From: Halocynthiibacter sp049608145
GTDB lineage: Bacteria > Pseudomonadota > Alphaproteobacteria > Rhodobacterales > Rhodobacteraceae
Assembly (NCBI RefSeq): GCF_049608145.1
Contig: NZ_JBMYXF010000009.1
Location: 1 to 64,000 of the forward strand
Reading direction: 5' to 3'
DNA: 64,000 nt
Made by a program: the position numbers and the translations under genes. Shown here piece after piece: positions 1 through 8,301 of this stretch (the first letter of the stretch is position 1; each line of letters starts with the position of its first letter). Below the pieces are notes generated by a model. It saw only the letters and a program-made list of their open reading frames with translations. It made no database searches and was not told the origin of the DNA.

Positions 1-90
1 GCAACCCTGTCCTCCAAAGGCGGCGCGAACGCTGTTGCAACCGCATGGTTCGCAAATCAGCTGGCATCTGAAGATGCATCCGACCGGTAA
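1..90 (+). CDS. C-terminal end of an unidentified protein (truncated by window edge)
   Basis: An open frame runs in from the left edge and stops with TAA at 88-90, giving 29 visible residues that end in LASEDASDR. The piece is Ala/Gly/Ser-rich with no motif I recognise, so the product cannot be named. A strong hairpin terminator 30 bases downstream supports this being the true 3' end of a plus-strand gene. The Fe-S carrier gene beyond the terminator points the other way, so the two are convergent. Confidence 0.6.
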   Translation, partial: ATLSSKGGANAVATAWFANQLASEDASDR

Positions 91-121
91 GGTCAAAGGT
101 TAAAATACCACGACGAAACGC

Positions 122-150
122 AAAGGCCCGGAGAATTCTCCGGGCCTTTT
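122..150. terminator. Bidirectional intrinsic terminator
   Basis: A perfect inverted repeat (arms AAAGGCCCGGAG and CTCCGGGCCTTT around AATT) with a short T run on the plus strand and a shorter one on the minus strand. It lies between two convergent genes, so it probably ends both. Confidence 0.85.
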
Positions 151-171
151 GCATTGGTAAATTGTAAAATC

Positions 172-504
172 TTACATAGAAAAGCTGGTCCCACAGCCAC
201 AGGCGCTGGTGGCGTTTGGGTTCTCAATCGTAAAGCGCGCGCCGATCAGCTCATCCGTGAAATCAATCACAGCATTCGCCAGAAATGGCAAAGATATTGA
301 ATCTATTACAACTTTTTGACCGTCGCCTTCTAAAACCAGATCATCGTCAGATGCGACATCCAGCTTAATCTCATACTGAAAGCCCGAACAACCGCCACCT
401 TCCACAGCCACACGCAGGGCCTGGGGTGCATCAGAGGCCTCGTTAATTTCGGCCAGTCGCTCAAATGCGCGTTTTGTCACGCTTGGGGGTAGGGTCAGGG
501 ACAT
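172..504 (-). CDS. erpA: A-type iron-sulfur cluster carrier (HesB/IscA/ErpA family)
   Basis: A 110-residue A-type carrier that accepts an Fe-S cluster from the scaffold and hands it to apoproteins in the cytoplasm. The three invariant cluster-binding cysteines are present: C39 in GGGCSGF and C102/C104 in the near-terminal CGCG motif. Family length is about 105-120 residues. The frame stays open further upstream to 672, but that extension would overlap the divergent dgt gene, and the family N-terminus fits the start at MSLTLPP. ErpA is the usual name beside dgt in Rhodobacteraceae; IscA- and SufA-type paralogues cannot be separated from sequence alone. Confidence 0.88.
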   Translation of the reverse strand: MSLTLPPSVTKRAFERLAEINEASDAPQALRVAVEGGGCSGFQYEIKLDVASDDDLVLEGDGQKVVIDSISLPFLANAVIDFTDELIGARFTIENPNATSACGCGTSFSM

Positions 505-590
505 AGGGGGCCTCAGTTCGCGGTATCTTTTCGTTACACAGACAATATAAGGGTGTGGATAACTGGCGACAACAGGCGACAGCAGGCAAA

Positions 591-1730
591 ATGACATTAA
601 AACCATATGCTTCTCATCCGACCCAAAGCCGCGGACGAATGTTCGCGGAAGAAGAAAGCGCATTTCGTTCATGTTTTCAACGGGATCGCGACCGGATTAT
701 TCACGCATCGGCCTTCCGCCGACTGAAACATAAAACCCAAGTGTTTGTCGAACATGAAGGCGATTATTACCGCACGCGCCTGACACATTCGATCGAGGTC
801 GCCCAGGTGGCCCGCACAATCGCAGGCGCACTTGGCCTGAACACCGAACTGACCGAAGCCGTCGCCCTTGCCCATGATCTGGGGCACACACCCTTTGGCC
901 ACACCGGCGAAGATGCAATGGAAGAGATGATGGCCCCTTACGGTGGTTTTGATCACAACGCCCAGGCCCTGCGGATTGTCACATCCTTGGAGCGTCATTA
1001 TGCGAAATGGGACGGGCTGAATCTGACATGGGAATGCTTGGAAGGCATCGCCAAGCACAATGGGCCAGTCACAGGCGATCTGCCTTATGCGCTCAGCGAT
1101 TACAACGGTTTACATGATCTGGAACTGGGCACATGGGCCAGTGCCGAGGCCCAAGCGGCGGCCATTGCCGATGACATTGCCTATAATCACCACGACCTGC
1201 AGGATGGTTTGCGCGCCGGGCTGTTCACGATGGATGACATCGCTGACCTTCCACTGCTGAAACCCTGTTTCGAAGAGGTGGATGCGCTTTACCCCGATCT
1301 TGATCAAGAACGCCGCCGCCACGAAATCCTACGTCGTTTCTTTGGTGTTCTGGTGGGCGACGTGATCGACGTTGCACGCGAAAACATTAAGATACTAAAT
1401 CCACAATCAGTCGCAGACATCCGCCACGCGGGCAGGGGGATGGTTTTGTTTTCTGATGCCGTGTTTCAGGATCTAAAGATCGTGCGCAATTTCCTGTTCA
1501 CCCGTATGTACCGGGCCCCAAGCGTGGTTGAGATGCGCAAAAAAGTGACGCAGGTGGTGAAAGACCTGTTCCCATACTTCCTTGAAAATCCACAGGAGTT
1601 GCCTGATAACTGGCAACGGGACATTTCAGATCCCGCAGACAAGATGATGCTGGCCCGTCTGGTTGCAGATTACGTCTCTGGCATGACGGATCGCTTTGCC
1701 TTGCAGGAACATGAACGCTTTATAGAATAA
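591..1730 (+). CDS. dgt: dGTPase-like deoxynucleoside triphosphate triphosphohydrolase (HD domain)
   Basis: Hydrolyses dGTP or related dNTPs to the nucleoside and triphosphate, a nucleotide-pool control enzyme. From the ATG at 591 it is 379 residues. The HD metal site is intact: H66 in RLTHS, the HD pair at 95-96 in HDLGHTPFGH, and a later DDIAYNHHD helix. The N-terminal block SRGRMFAEE and the FRRLKHKTQV segment are typical of this family. A GTG at 555 in frame would add 12 residues; I prefer 591 because homologues begin just before the PYA..P.QSRGR block. It is divergent from erpA with a short shared intergenic region. Confidence 0.93.
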   Translation: MTLKPYASHPTQSRGRMFAEEESAFRSCFQRDRDRIIHASAFRRLKHKTQVFVEHEGDYYRTRLTHSIEVAQVARTIAGALGLNTELTEAVALAHDLGHTPFGHTGEDAMEEMMAPYGGFDHNAQALRIVTSLERHYAKWDGLNLTWECLEGIAKHNGPVTGDLPYALSDYNGLHDLELGTWASAEAQAAAIADDIAYNHHDLQDGLRAGLFTMDDIADLPLLKPCFEEVDALYPDLDQERRRHEILRRFFGVLVGDVIDVARENIKILNPQSVADIRHAGRGMVLFSDAVFQDLKIVRNFLFTRMYRAPSVVEMRKKVTQVVKDLFPYFLENPQELPDNWQRDISDPADKMMLARLVADYVSGMTDRFALQEHERFIE

Positions 1731-1785
1731 GAACATTGTGGAGCGGGGGATGGACCCTGTTTCGGTTGAAACTAGGATGCTTATA

Positions 1786-2418
1786 ATGACGGATATTATC
1801 GGGCAGTTTGGAAGCGCATTTACATGTAAGGAATTTCCGCATGCTATGTTCTATGAATTTGAATTTGGGCTTCGTTTTGAGCTAGGGGGGTATGAAGTCC
1901 CGAGTTCGCGTCCTCTTAAAAAATTCATTCAGGCATTTGAGCGGGCTGATACGATTTCCTCGACGCTCTTCAGGAACACGAAGTCATTATGGGTTCTGTC
2001 TAGTTCATACGGTGACAAGGAACCTGATGAAAATCGTTTAGAAACTTTTGGTGCATGTGATATCGCTCCTAATTCATTTGAATACCTAGGCGCTAGTCCG
2101 CAGGGGGACGAGGAGGACCTGTTAAGCTTTGGTTCAGATCTATTCCGTCATTGGGATGCCGTTGAACTGGATGATCAGAATAGACTTCGCGAGATAATCT
2201 GGCTGTCTTTGGGGCGAGAAATGGCAATTCAACCATCTGCAAAGGCAGATATTTATGTCGTAGATTTTGAACACGGCATCGCACTCCACGCATATGATGA
2301 CCGTGGTATGGACGTCGTTTCTACGGATCAGGACAAACTTAAGGTGCTGTATGCAAAATACAAATCATGGTTGCTTGATCATGACATGCCTCGAATGCAA
2401 GCTACCTTCGAGAACTGA
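1786..2418 (+). CDS. DUF3885-like hypothetical protein
   Basis: A 210-residue soluble protein of unknown function. The N-terminal phrase GLRFELGG and the C-terminal phrases YDDRGMDV and KYKSWLLDHD resemble what I recall of DUF3885 proteins; this is recall, not a search. There is no signal peptide or membrane span. The ATG at 1786 follows an AGGA at good spacing; in-frame starts at 1738 (GTG) and 1750 also exist. Codon use is visibly AT-richer than dgt and argS on either side, and the gene sits between two normally adjacent housekeeping genes, so it may be an insertion acquired by transfer. Confidence 0.6.
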   Translation: MTDIIGQFGSAFTCKEFPHAMFYEFEFGLRFELGGYEVPSSRPLKKFIQAFERADTISSTLFRNTKSLWVLSSSYGDKEPDENRLETFGACDIAPNSFEYLGASPQGDEEDLLSFGSDLFRHWDAVELDDQNRLREIIWLSLGREMAIQPSAKADIYVVDFEHGIALHAYDDRGMDVVSTDQDKLKVLYAKYKSWLLDHDMPRMQATFEN

Positions 2419-2513
2419 AACGTCTAGTGTTAGCTACCTTTTAGAGGGGCAACCGACATTGACCCCACGCCCTGACATGTTAAACCACGGCTAACTGATA
2501 AAGGACGCCTAAC

Positions 2514-4259
2514 ATGAACCTCTTTGCTGATATTCGTGCGCTTGTGATTGATTGCCTGGATGCAATGGTTGCTGAGGGTGCGCTGCCTGCTGGCCTGTCG
2601 TATGACAATGTAACAGCAGAGCCCCCGCGCGATGCAGCCCATGGCGATATGGCGACCAATGCGGCGATGGTTCTGGCGAAGGCGGCGAAATCCAAACCCC
2701 GTGACATTGCTGAAACCTTGGCTGCGAAGCTTGCGGAAGACCCGCGCGTGACCTCCGCTGAGGTGGCAGGCCCGGGCTTTCTGAATCTGCGTTTGGATCA
2801 GGCGATCTGGCAGGCGTTGGTGGGTAAGGTTCTGGAAACAGGCACTGATTTTGGTCGCTCAGACATGGGCGCGAACCAGAAAGTGAACGTCGAATATGTC
2901 TCTGCGAACCCGACGGGGCCTTTGCATGTGGGCCATACCCGCGGTGCTGTTTTCGGCGATGCGCTTGCATCCTTGCTGGATTTTGCCGGCTTTGACGTGA
3001 CCCGTGAATATTACATTAACGATGGCGGCGCGCAGGTGAATGTTCTCGCCCGTTCTGTCTATCTGCGCTACCTCGAAGCCCATGGGCAGGAGGTCGCCTT
3101 TGAAGATGGCACCTATCCTGGCGACTACCTTGTGCCTGTTGGTCAAGCGCTGAAAGACAAAGTGGGTGACGCATGGGTTGGGCAGCCGGAATCTGTCTGG
3201 CTGGACGACGCGCGTGAATTCGCAACCGAAGCCATGATGGATCTGATCCGCGCGGACCTGAAGGCGCTTGGCGTTGAGATGGATGTTTTCTATTCTGAAA
3301 AATCCCTTTACGGCACCGGCCAGATCGAAGCCGCGATTGATCGTTTGCAAAATGACGGTCTGATCTATGAAGGCGTGCTTGAGCCGCCAAAAGGCAAAAA
3401 GCCCGACGATTGGGAACCACGCGAACAGACCCTGTTTAAGTCCACTGAACACGGCGATGATGTCGATCGTCCCGTAAAGAAATCTGATGGATCTTGGACC
3501 TATTTCGCGCCGGATATTGCCTATCATTACAACAAGGTAGAACGTGGTTTCGATCTTTTGATTGACGTATTCGGCGCCGATCACGGTGGCTATGTGAAAC
3601 GGATGAAGGCGGCTGTTTCTGCCCTGTCTGGTGGCAAGGTGCCGCTTGATATCAAGCTGACGCAGCTGGTGAAACTGTTCAAAAACGGTGAGCCATTTAA
3701 AATGTCCAAACGAGCAGGGACATTTGTGACCCTGCGCGATGTGGTCGATCAGGTTGGTCCGGATGTAACCCGTTTTGTGATGCTGACCCGTAAAAACGAC
3801 GCACCGCTGGACTTTGATTTCGACAAAGTGCTGGAACAATCCAAAGACAACCCCGTGTTCTATGTGCAATATGCCCATGCGCGGGTGAATTCGGTGCTGA
3901 AAAAGGCCGTTGAAGCAGGCGTGCCTGTGGATGATGCGGCGCTGCAGGCTGCGGATCTGTCCGCACTTGATCACGAAGCCGAATTGGCCGTTGCAAAGAA
4001 AATCGCATCTTTCCCACGTCTTGTAGAAACGGCTGCCCGTATCAACGAACCACATCGTGTGGCGTTCTATCTCTATGAACTCGCCTCAGATTTCCATGCA
4101 TTGTATCACATGGGGAAAAACGACGAAGGGCTGCGGGCCTTGCAGGAAGGCAACATTTCGCTGTCGCAGTCTAAAATCGCTCTGGCGCGTGCAGTTTCCG
4201 TTGTTATTTCTGCTGGTCTTGGTATTCTTGGCGTCAAACCGGTCGACGAAATGCGCTAA
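2514..4259 (+). CDS. argS: Arginine--tRNA ligase
   Basis: Class I aminoacyl-tRNA synthetase charging tRNA-Arg in the cytoplasm. It has 581 residues, near the family norm. The N-terminal Add1 tRNA-binding domain is followed by the HIGH-type signature PTGPLHVGHT (HVGH at 138-141), and the KMSKR loop is intact at 396-400. A C-terminal anticodon-binding helical domain fills roughly residues 460-581. It is followed after 118 bases by the SPOR, nagZ, scpA and scpB genes on the same strand, a common rhodobacteral order. Confidence 0.97.
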   Translation: MNLFADIRALVIDCLDAMVAEGALPAGLSYDNVTAEPPRDAAHGDMATNAAMVLAKAAKSKPRDIAETLAAKLAEDPRVTSAEVAGPGFLNLRLDQAIWQALVGKVLETGTDFGRSDMGANQKVNVEYVSANPTGPLHVGHTRGAVFGDALASLLDFAGFDVTREYYINDGGAQVNVLARSVYLRYLEAHGQEVAFEDGTYPGDYLVPVGQALKDKVGDAWVGQPESVWLDDAREFATEAMMDLIRADLKALGVEMDVFYSEKSLYGTGQIEAAIDRLQNDGLIYEGVLEPPKGKKPDDWEPREQTLFKSTEHGDDVDRPVKKSDGSWTYFAPDIAYHYNKVERGFDLLIDVFGADHGGYVKRMKAAVSALSGGKVPLDIKLTQLVKLFKNGEPFKMSKRAGTFVTLRDVVDQVGPDVTRFVMLTRKNDAPLDFDFDKVLEQSKDNPVFYVQYAHARVNSVLKKAVEAGVPVDDAALQAADLSALDHEAELAVAKKIASFPRLVETAARINEPHRVAFYLYELASDFHALYHMGKNDEGLRALQEGNISLSQSKIALARAVSVVISAGLGILGVKPVDEMR

Positions 4260-4377
4260 TACGGACCCGTCAATGAGGTCTTGCTGTGCTGTCTGCCGGA
4301 AGAATTGAGGCAGAGATACCGTATTCGTTTAACCTGGGACAACACCGGGGACGAAAAGCGGACAGAAAGGCAAGACA

Positions 4378-5550
4378 ATGGCGGGATACGAGCACCCGGA
4401 ATCCGCAGGTACATTCCAACATCATCCTGGCCATCAGGGCGTGCGCCGTAAAGTTGTGCCGCGTCGTGTGGTGTCTGCGCAGCGTCAGGCGCAAGATCCT
4501 TATGCGCAGGGCCAGTATGAAACAGATCAGGCCTATCAACAGGCCGCACCTGTCTATTATGAAAATGCTCCGGAAGCGGCCTATTATGGGGAACATCAGG
4601 CGCATGCCTCAGTTGGTCGCGGACCGGCTCCCCATGCCGCGGCCGGATATCCGCCTGCGGGTCTGCCCCCGTCCAGTCATGCAAATTCAGTTGCGCCTTC
4701 GCCGGTTTATTACCTTGGCGCGGCACTGTCTTTGGCGATGGTTATTGGTGTGGGTGTCTGGGGCTACAAGATCGCGATGCGCGATGTGAACGGCATTCCT
4801 GTGGTGCAGGCGATGGATGGTCCGCACCGGACACAACCGGACAATCCGGGGGGACGTCAGGCTGAACATCAGGGACTTGCGGTGAATGAAGTTCAGGCAA
4901 ATGGGGAAGCAACCGCTGCGGCAGATCGTTTGATCCTAGCACCGCCTGCGATCGATTTGCTGGAAAATGACCAACCTGTTTCACAGATCGTTCCGGCCGT
5001 TGCGCGTATTACCGCCCCGGCTGAGACGCCTGCAAATTCTTTGAATGATAACATCCAACTGGCGGTTGCTTCTGCCGTGGCTCAGGTCAATGGGGCAGAC
5101 GGGCAGGCGGCACCGGTTGAAGGCCGCATTCCCGCCACTGTGCCGGGTGTATCCGTTTCAAAAGTGCCTGTGTTGCGCCCCGCATTGGATCTGTCATCCT
5201 ACAACCGTCAACCGGTTCAGCAAGCTGCAGCCGAGGCTGCGGTTGCCACACGGGTTGCCGCTGCAAGCAGCGTAGATGTGGATCCTTCTACTTTGACCGT
5301 TGGTACAAACTTGGTTCAGCTTGGGGCGTTTGACAATGCGGATGTGGCCCGGGCTGAATGGGATCGGCTTGCCGCAACCCACAGCGCCTTCTTTGAAGGA
5401 AAACAACGAATTGTACAGGGATCCAGCCGTGGTGGACGTGAATTCTATCGCCTGCGGGCAACTGGATTTTCTTCCATGTCTGATGCACGACAGTTCTGTT
5501 CCGAGCTGATCAGCCGTTCATCTGTCTGCATCCCAGTTGTGGTGCGCTGA
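4378..5550 (+). CDS. SPOR-domain membrane protein
   Basis: A 390-residue bitopic inner-membrane protein predicted to bind denuded peptidoglycan at division sites. About 108 residues of cytoplasmic Gln/Tyr/Pro-rich sequence precede one membrane span at about 110-132 (YYLGAALSLAMVIGVGVWGY). A long Ala/Pro/Val-rich periplasmic linker follows, then a C-terminal SPOR domain from about 308 (LVQLGAFDNADVARAEW...) to the end. Its stop overlaps the start of nagZ by one base (TGATG), so translation is coupled to a peptidoglycan-recycling enzyme. That context supports a cell-wall role, but the precise partner is unknown. Confidence 0.85.
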   Translation: MAGYEHPESAGTFQHHPGHQGVRRKVVPRRVVSAQRQAQDPYAQGQYETDQAYQQAAPVYYENAPEAAYYGEHQAHASVGRGPAPHAAAGYPPAGLPPSSHANSVAPSPVYYLGAALSLAMVIGVGVWGYKIAMRDVNGIPVVQAMDGPHRTQPDNPGGRQAEHQGLAVNEVQANGEATAAADRLILAPPAIDLLENDQPVSQIVPAVARITAPAETPANSLNDNIQLAVASAVAQVNGADGQAAPVEGRIPATVPGVSVSKVPVLRPALDLSSYNRQPVQQAAAEAAVATRVAAASSVDVDPSTLTVGTNLVQLGAFDNADVARAEWDRLAATHSAFFEGKQRIVQGSSRGGREFYRLRATGFSSMSDARQFCSELISRSSVCIPVVVR

Positions 5551-6566
5551 TGGCGCTTTCTGTGAAGACAGGTGCGTATTTTTTCGGATGTGAAGGGGCG
5601 GTTCTGAACAAATCAGAGGCGTCCTTTTTCCGTGATTCAGCACCGCTGGGTTTTATTCTGTTTTCCCGTAATCTTGAAAACCCTGACCAGATCCGTCGTC
5701 TGACATCTGAGCTGCGTGAAGCCGTCGGTTGTGATGCGATGATCTTGATTGATCAGGAAGGTGGCCGTGTCGAACGGATGGGGGAACCGCACTGGTCCAG
5801 CTGGATGCCACCTTTGGATCAGGTGCGACGGGTCACGCAAAACCATGGTCTCGAGGCGGCCGCACGTTCCATGTATCTGAGATACCAGGTGATTGCTGCA
5901 GAACTGTTGTCGGTTGGCATTGATGTGAATTGCGCGCCCTGTGCTGATATTGCGCATGCGGATACACACCCTGTGCTTTTGAACCGATGTTACGGTGAAG
6001 ATCTTGAAACTGTTGTGAAAATCTCGCGTTCCGTTTCCCAAGCCCATCTTGATGCCGGGGCTTTGCCCGTCATGAAACACATGCCTGGACATGGCCGTGC
6101 GACGCTGGACAGTCATCATAAACTGCCAAATGTTTCCGCATCTGACACCGCATTGCGCAGCAATGATTTTGCTGCGTTTACGGCATTGAATGATCTTCCC
6201 CTAGGGATGAGTGCCCATATCGTTTACGAGGCCCTGAACCAAAAGGGACCAGCGACCACATCGCGCGAGATGATCAATCTGATCCGCAATGATATTGGCT
6301 TTTCCGGCCTGCTGATGACCGACGATATTTCTATGAACGCCCTATCAGGCGACGTTGGTGAACGTTCTGCGGCCTCGCTTGCGGCGGGCTGTGATGTGAT
6401 CCTGCATTGCAATGGGGATGGCCCGGAAATGCAACAGATTGCCAGCGTTGCAGGTGTTATGGGGGATGCGGCGTATAAGCGTGCAGAACAAGCGATGGCT
6501 CTGCGTTCGCAAGGGGCAGCCGTTGACATTTCAGCATCAATGGATGAGCTTAAAACACTTCTTTAA
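5550..6566 (+). CDS. nagZ: Beta-N-acetylhexosaminidase (glycoside hydrolase family 3)
   Basis: Cytoplasmic NagZ removes N-acetylglucosamine from anhydro-muropeptides during cell-wall recycling. It has 338 residues, the compact single-domain NagZ length. Visible family motifs are IDQEGGRVER (67-76), KHMPGHG (176-182) followed by the flexible-loop Asp-Ser-His (187-189), and the nucleophile Asp at about 258 in MTDDISM. No signal peptide, consistent with NagZ. It overlaps the SPOR gene by one base and is followed by scpA after 23 bases. Confidence 0.95.
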   Translation: MALSVKTGAYFFGCEGAVLNKSEASFFRDSAPLGFILFSRNLENPDQIRRLTSELREAVGCDAMILIDQEGGRVERMGEPHWSSWMPPLDQVRRVTQNHGLEAAARSMYLRYQVIAAELLSVGIDVNCAPCADIAHADTHPVLLNRCYGEDLETVVKISRSVSQAHLDAGALPVMKHMPGHGRATLDSHHKLPNVSASDTALRSNDFAAFTALNDLPLGMSAHIVYEALNQKGPATTSREMINLIRNDIGFSGLLMTDDISMNALSGDVGERSAASLAAGCDVILHCNGDGPEMQQIASVAGVMGDAAYKRAEQAMALRSQGAAVDISASMDELKTLL

Positions 6567-6589
6567 CTTTTACTGTTCAGGTTTGCTTA

Positions 6590-7396
6590 ATGGCGAAGGA
6601 ACCCGCGACCCTTTTTGATCAGGCGTCATCAGAACGTGTCGCGCGCCGCCTTGCGGCGGAAGCGTTGATTGTAGACGTCGAAGGTTTTGAAGGCCCGCTT
6701 GATCTTTTGTTGACATTGTCACGCACGCAGAAAGTGGACCTACGCCGGATTTCAGTATTGGAACTGGCCCATCAGTATCTGGCATTTATCGAGACGGCCA
6801 AAGAATTGCGGATCGAATTGGCCGCGGATTACCTGGTGATGGCGGCCTGGCTTGCGTTTTTGAAATCACGCTTGCTGTTGCCCCCGGACCCTGGCGAAGA
6901 AGGCCCATCCGGTGAAGAACTTGCAGCGCATCTTGCCTTTCAGCTGGAACGCCTTGAAGCGATGCGCACCGCAGCAGCACGTCTTATGGCGCGTGATCAA
7001 AAAGGGCGCGACTTTTTTGTTCGGGGGAATGTGGAAACCGTCGAACGGGTGCGCAAAGTTGCCTATTCTGCGACGCTTCTGGATCTGATGCAGGGATATG
7101 CCCGCCTGCGGACCCGGGATGATTTTCGGCCCTTTGTGATGGACCGTGATGCGGTTTTCACCATGGAACAGGCGCTTGAACGTTTGCGTGGGTTGATTGG
7201 CTATACCGGCGATTGGACTGAACTTGTGTCATATCTTCCGGGCGGCTGGTCCGAGGACCCGGAAAAATTGCGTTCAGCCACGGCCGCGACGTTTGCCGCA
7301 ACGCTGGAGCTGGTGAAAGAAGGTAAGATTGAATTGCGACAGGGTGACATGTTTTCGCCCATTCAGATCAGAAAGAGATCCGATGAGCGAGATTGA
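6590..7396 (+). CDS. scpA: Segregation and condensation protein A
   Basis: ScpA is the kleisin subunit that bridges SMC heads with ScpB in the bacterial condensin. It has 268 residues. The hallmark N-terminal block FEGPLDLLLTL is near residues 29-39, followed by the DLRRISV and AADYLVMAAWLAFLKSRLLLP helices. The C-terminal winged-helix end is conserved. It overlaps scpB by 14 bases, as expected for a co-translated complex. Confidence 0.95.
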   Translation: MAKEPATLFDQASSERVARRLAAEALIVDVEGFEGPLDLLLTLSRTQKVDLRRISVLELAHQYLAFIETAKELRIELAADYLVMAAWLAFLKSRLLLPPDPGEEGPSGEELAAHLAFQLERLEAMRTAAARLMARDQKGRDFFVRGNVETVERVRKVAYSATLLDLMQGYARLRTRDDFRPFVMDRDAVFTMEQALERLRGLIGYTGDWTELVSYLPGGWSEDPEKLRSATAATFAATLELVKEGKIELRQGDMFSPIQIRKRSDERD

Positions 7397-8066
7397 AGAA
7401 CAGATTGTAGATCATCCAGAACATACTGGTAAAAAAGAGAAAACTCTGTTTGAAGCGCCCCCGGTTGCCGAACAGGAACGTATGGTCGAAGCGATGTTGT
7501 TCGCCTCTGCGGAACCACTGTCTCTGAAAGAAATGGAGGCACGCATGCCCCATGGCTGTGATGCCGCCGAAGCAATTGCGTATCTGCGCAAACGCTATGA
7601 AGGGCGGGGCGTTCGTGTGGTCAAAGCAGGGGATGCCTGGGCGATCCGCACCGCGCCGGATCTGGCATTTCTTATGCATAAGGAAATCGTTGAAACCCGT
7701 AAACTGTCACGTGCTGCGGTCGAAACTTTGGCGATTATTGCGTATCATCAACCCACCACCCGGGCTGAGATTGAAGAAATCCGTGGTGTTTCCGTATCGC
7801 GTGGGACGATTGATCAACTGCTTGAAATGGAATGGATCCGCATCGGCCGACGCCGGATGACACCCGGGCGGCCGGTTACCTTTGTGGTGACGCAGGAATT
7901 TCTTGATCATTTTGGTCTAGAAGGCGCGCGGGATCTGCCGGGGCTGAAAGAATTGCGTGCTGCGGGTCTGCTGGACAATCGCCCGTCGCCTGGGTTAATG
8001 CCTGGTCCGATCGGTGATGACAGCGAAGTGATCGATGAAGATGACGAACAGACTGAACTTTTTTAA
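7383..8066 (+). CDS. scpB: Segregation and condensation protein B
   Basis: ScpB dimers bind ScpA and regulate SMC ATPase. It has 227 residues from the ATG at 7383 inside the 3' end of scpA. Two winged-helix domains are visible: the first around VEAMLFASAEPLSLKEM and the second around ETLAIIAYHQPTTRAEIE with RGVSVSRGTIDQLLE. The C-terminus is acidic (DDSEVIDEDDEQ). An upstream in-frame start at 7329 would overlap scpA further and lacks a matching family N-terminus. Confidence 0.95.
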   Translation: MSEIEEQIVDHPEHTGKKEKTLFEAPPVAEQERMVEAMLFASAEPLSLKEMEARMPHGCDAAEAIAYLRKRYEGRGVRVVKAGDAWAIRTAPDLAFLMHKEIVETRKLSRAAVETLAIIAYHQPTTRAEIEEIRGVSVSRGTIDQLLEMEWIRIGRRRMTPGRPVTFVVTQEFLDHFGLEGARDLPGLKELRAAGLLDNRPSPGLMPGPIGDDSEVIDEDDEQTELF

Positions 8067-8106
8067 AATTCCGATGTAAGCTATGCTGCGCTGGAAGGAG
8101 CCGGTT

Positions 8107-8295
8107 ATGAATGTAAACATGTTATTCAGAATGTTGTTGCGGTTTGGGCCGCAATTGATTTCTCAGTTCGGGCGTATGCGGTCGAACAAATCTCAGACAG
8201 ATGAAAACGGGGCACAAAAACCTGCCCCAAGTGGCCGTAACATGCAGCAATCGGCCCGGATGCTGCAGCGCCTTATGCGTATGATGCGCTTCTGA
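8107..8295 (+). CDS. Small basic methionine-rich hypothetical protein
   Basis: A 62-residue protein beginning MNVNMLFRMLL and ending RLMRMMRF. It is preceded by a good ribosome-binding site (AAGGAG, 7 bases before ATG), which favours this start over 8083. It is rich in Met, Arg and Gln with no predicted long membrane span, though residues 4-19 could form an amphipathic helix. No family recognised. It follows scpB by 40 bases and ends 6 bases from the convergent MFS gene. Confidence 0.6.
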   Translation: MNVNMLFRMLLRFGPQLISQFGRMRSNKSQTDENGAQKPAPSGRNMQQSARMLQRLMRMMRF

Positions 8296-8301
8296 TACGG
8301 C

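Noticed and set aside
2859..4055. 398-codon minus-strand open frame
   Set aside because: It is antisense to argS, whose product has all synthetase motifs; the antisense translation has no recognisable domain.
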